This document shows, piece after piece, positions 62,080 through 64,000 of a DNA stretch of 64,000 nucleotides. A program made the translations under genes and the position numbers. The DNA is taken from contig JAVXUO010002003.1 of NCBI GenBank assembly GCA_033065855.1, forward strand, positions 248,001-312,000. The letters run 5' to 3'. Position 1 is the stretch's first letter. Every line of letters begins with the position of its first letter. The notes under the pieces are model-generated. The model had not been told where the DNA came from. It did no database searches and saw only the letters and a program-made list of their open reading frames with translations. This DNA is from Escallonia rubra (lineage: Eukaryota > Streptophyta > Magnoliopsida > Escalloniales > Escalloniaceae).

Positions 62080-62580
62080 CCACCCTTAAAGGGTCGGCCT
62101 TCGCCTCCACTTGGGGGTGGGCCTCAGCCACCCATGAGGGTCGGCCTCGGCCTCCCCTAGGGGTTGGCCTTTGACCTCCCCCTTAGCACCTTCCCCTCTC
62201 TTCAAGGGACCATGCATCGTCCGTAACACCCGTTGCCTGCGTCCGCGCGCTGAATCCTCAACACCATCGCCCGCGCCCATGTGCCATCTCTGCGATACCC
62301 GTTGCCTGTATCCGCGTGTCGTCTCCACGACACCCGTCGTCTACGACCGTGTGCTGTCTCCTCGATACCCGTCGCCCATGCCCTTGTGCCGTCTCCGCGA
62401 CACCTGTCTTTTGCGTCCGCGCGCCGATTATATGACACATGTTGCTCCTCGTCTGCGCGCCGACTCAGCGATCCCGTCACCCGCTCCCGCGCACCAAATA
62501 AGCCACACCCGTCACCCCTCGCCCGCACACCCTCTCCGCCACCCCCGTCGCTCGCGCCCACACGTCGTCTCCTAGACACT
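62080..62580. repeat. GC-rich minisatellites
   Basis: 62080-62190 repeats a 'gggtcggcctcggcctcc' type word. 62210-62580 repeats a unit of about 42 bp built on 'gcgacacccgtcgcc' and 'cgtccgcgcgccgtctc'. Long frames on both strands here arise from the repeat and composition and are not called as genes. Confidence 0.75.
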
Positions 62581-62809
62581 CAGCGGCGCCCATGCACTCT
62601 GCCATTGATACAGTCACGCCCCCTGGCTCCCTGTCACGCTACCACGCCCCCGCCACTCCAACACTCCACTGTGCCGATGTGCGGCGCCACTTATAAAGTC
62701 GCGCCCCCTGGCTCTTTGTCACACTATCACGCACCTTGCACTGGTCCATCCTTTCACCCCACCATGTCCACCTTGCCTTGGTCGTGGAACATGCTTCAAC
62801 CCACCCTCT

Positions 62810-63450
62810 GGAGTGGGCAGCATCCTGCGGGAATAGGCGACTTCTCTTGGACACTATCTCCACTAGGGAGTTCTAAGTGCTCTGGCATGAAGACTTTTTT
62901 TCTTCCAGATAGACGGCTCCTCCGGGATGCTACCTCAGCCCGTTGGGTAGGTGATGCCTCTGGGACATTAACTTGGTGTGCTCCGAGGACTCCGGCACAA
63001 GAACTCACCCGCGGGGATAGGCAACTCCTCCGGGACACTATCTCTGTCAGGGAGCTTCAACTCCCCTTCCGCTAGTTAGACGGCTCATCCGGGATTCTAC
63101 CTCAGGCCCGTCGGAGAGGCGACTCCTCCGGCACACTATCTCCGTCATGGAGCTTCAACTCCCCTTCCACAAAATAGACGGCTCCTCTCGGATGCTACCT
63201 CGGCCTACTGAGTAGGCAACTCCTCCGAGACACTACCTTGGCGAGCTTCGAGTGCTCCGGCACAAGCACTCACCCGTTCGGATAGGCGACTCCTTCGGGA
63301 CACTATCTCCGGTAGGGAGCTCTAAGTGCTTTAGCATGAAGACTCCCCTTCGGCCAGGTAGTCGGCTCCTCCGAGATGCTACCTCGGCCTGCGGGATAGA
63401 CGACTCATCAGAGACACTATCTCTGCCAGAGTGTCCGACAAACGTACATG
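62810..63450. repeat. Second tandem array (variable units of about 90-190 bp)
   Basis: Alternating blocks 'gacactatctcc.gtaggga' and 'ggctcctccgggatgctacc' recur at about 62844/62927, 63037/63088, 63130/63183, 63299/63366 and 63412. Spacing is irregular. It probably belongs to the non-coding interior or LTR of the retroelement whose promoter follows. Confidence 0.7.
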
Positions 63451-63779
63451 CTCTAGCATTGGGAGCTTTCATCGGCACCCCTAGGGGCTATGACCCTCGG
63501 GTCACTTCGAGACGGGAGCAGGTCTCCGGAGGACATCACGCCTAGTTAGCCTATGGGCATCGGGTCTTCCCCACTACTGTCAGGCCTATGGGACTCTGCA
63601 AGGGCTTGGATTAGTGGCTAGATCAATGGGGTTCTCTAGCCACACCAACACTGTGGGAGCCAGTCTTTCTAGACAGACAGGGCGATGCTGTGCGGGGCCG
63701 ACTAGGTGAATATACGATTCGACAGTCCGTGGAGCACCGATAGCTGTGGACCCCCCCTCGATGATGTGTCACTCCCGGG

Positions 63780-64000
63780 GAATGCCACGTGTCGGTTGAT
63801 GACATCATCATCTTAATCTCTATAAATAGGGGTCTTGAGAATTCGTTTGTGACTCTTGAACATTTTCAGAACTCACTTTCTCACTCTGGAATTCTAGAGA
63901 GATAAACATACAGAACCTTGACTGTGGATCTAAACATCGGACTGTGACTGTCATTGTGTATTCACCCTTCGGCATCGCCCTTGCATCACTGCCACCCTTA
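63780..64000 (+). mobile_element. LTR-like promoter and leader, cut by the window edge
   Basis: 'gccacgtgtcggttgatgac' lies upstream of a clear TATA box (tataaata, 63821-63828). Downstream is an A-rich leader with 'tctagagagataaacatac'. This is the usual order of the U3/R/U5 of a plant LTR. The 3' end and any coding region lie beyond the window. Open question: how far left the LTR reaches; the arrays at 62.1-63.5 kb may be part of it. Confidence 0.55.

Noticed and set aside
62171-63075. 264-codon Pro/Arg/Ser-rich frame and its antisense partners
   Set aside because: Spans two different GC-rich repeat arrays without a change of frame; no domain; opposite strand equally open.

Overview
The window reads as nuclear DNA of a eudicot plant: AT-rich introns with GT..AG borders, a CYP71-clade P450, tandem 2-alkenal-reductase genes, plant-type LTR retrotransposons (Tat-like gag, a Del/Tekay-like LTR family), a plant LINE, Mutator-like DNA transposons, a Helitron end and a plastid rRNA insertion. 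I cannot name the species. All assignments come from reading the sequence by eye; no database search was run.

Layout. 1-35.6 kb is a tandem gene locus. Three copies of a five-exon NADP-dependent alkenal double-bond reductase gene (A, B, C; plus strand) lie head to tail. Copy A (3380-17129) is a pseudogene with two in-frame stops, and its first intron is swollen to 10.5 kb by a truncated LINE and a complete 6.2-kb LTR retrotransposon. Copy B (21083-26672) looks intact. It is a mosaic: its upstream region, exon 1 and the first part of intron 1 are a near-identical duplicate of those of copy A, while exons 2-5 are clearly diverged. A plastid 16S rRNA fragment sits in its third intron. Copy C (29367-33464) is intact at 345 aa. 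Converging on copy C is an intact CYP71-type P450 of two exons (33770-35553, minus). A decayed remnant of the same P450 lies downstream of copy A, so the ancestral duplicated unit was probably a reductase plus P450 pair.

36.8-49.5 kb is a Mutator-like element with inverted ends and a 9-bp target duplication. It was enlarged from about 1.5 kb by two long-LTR retroelements and a 3.1-kb solo LTR. 49.7-53.4 kb holds a decayed MULE transposase and a decayed GRF zinc-finger gene. 54.9-56.3 kb holds exons of a gene I could not identify, followed by a 545-bp tandem duplication. 58-61.7 kb has little recognisable content and ends in a Helitron-like 3' terminus. 62-64 kb is GC-rich tandem repeats leading into an LTR-like promoter and leader cut by the window edge.

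How the genes fit together. The reductases belong to the medium-chain dehydrogenase/reductase family that saturates the C=C bond of alpha,beta-unsaturated carbonyls, either in detoxification or in phenylpropanoid and terpenoid metabolism. The P450 belongs to a clade known for terpenoid and alkaloid oxidation. Repeated duplication of the pair suggests, but does not prove, a small co-inherited metabolic module. The least ordinary element is the retrotransposon at 6830-13011: it keeps an intact gag-protease ORF, has lost reverse transcriptase and integrase, and instead carries three tandem arrays built from one hairpin-forming motif.
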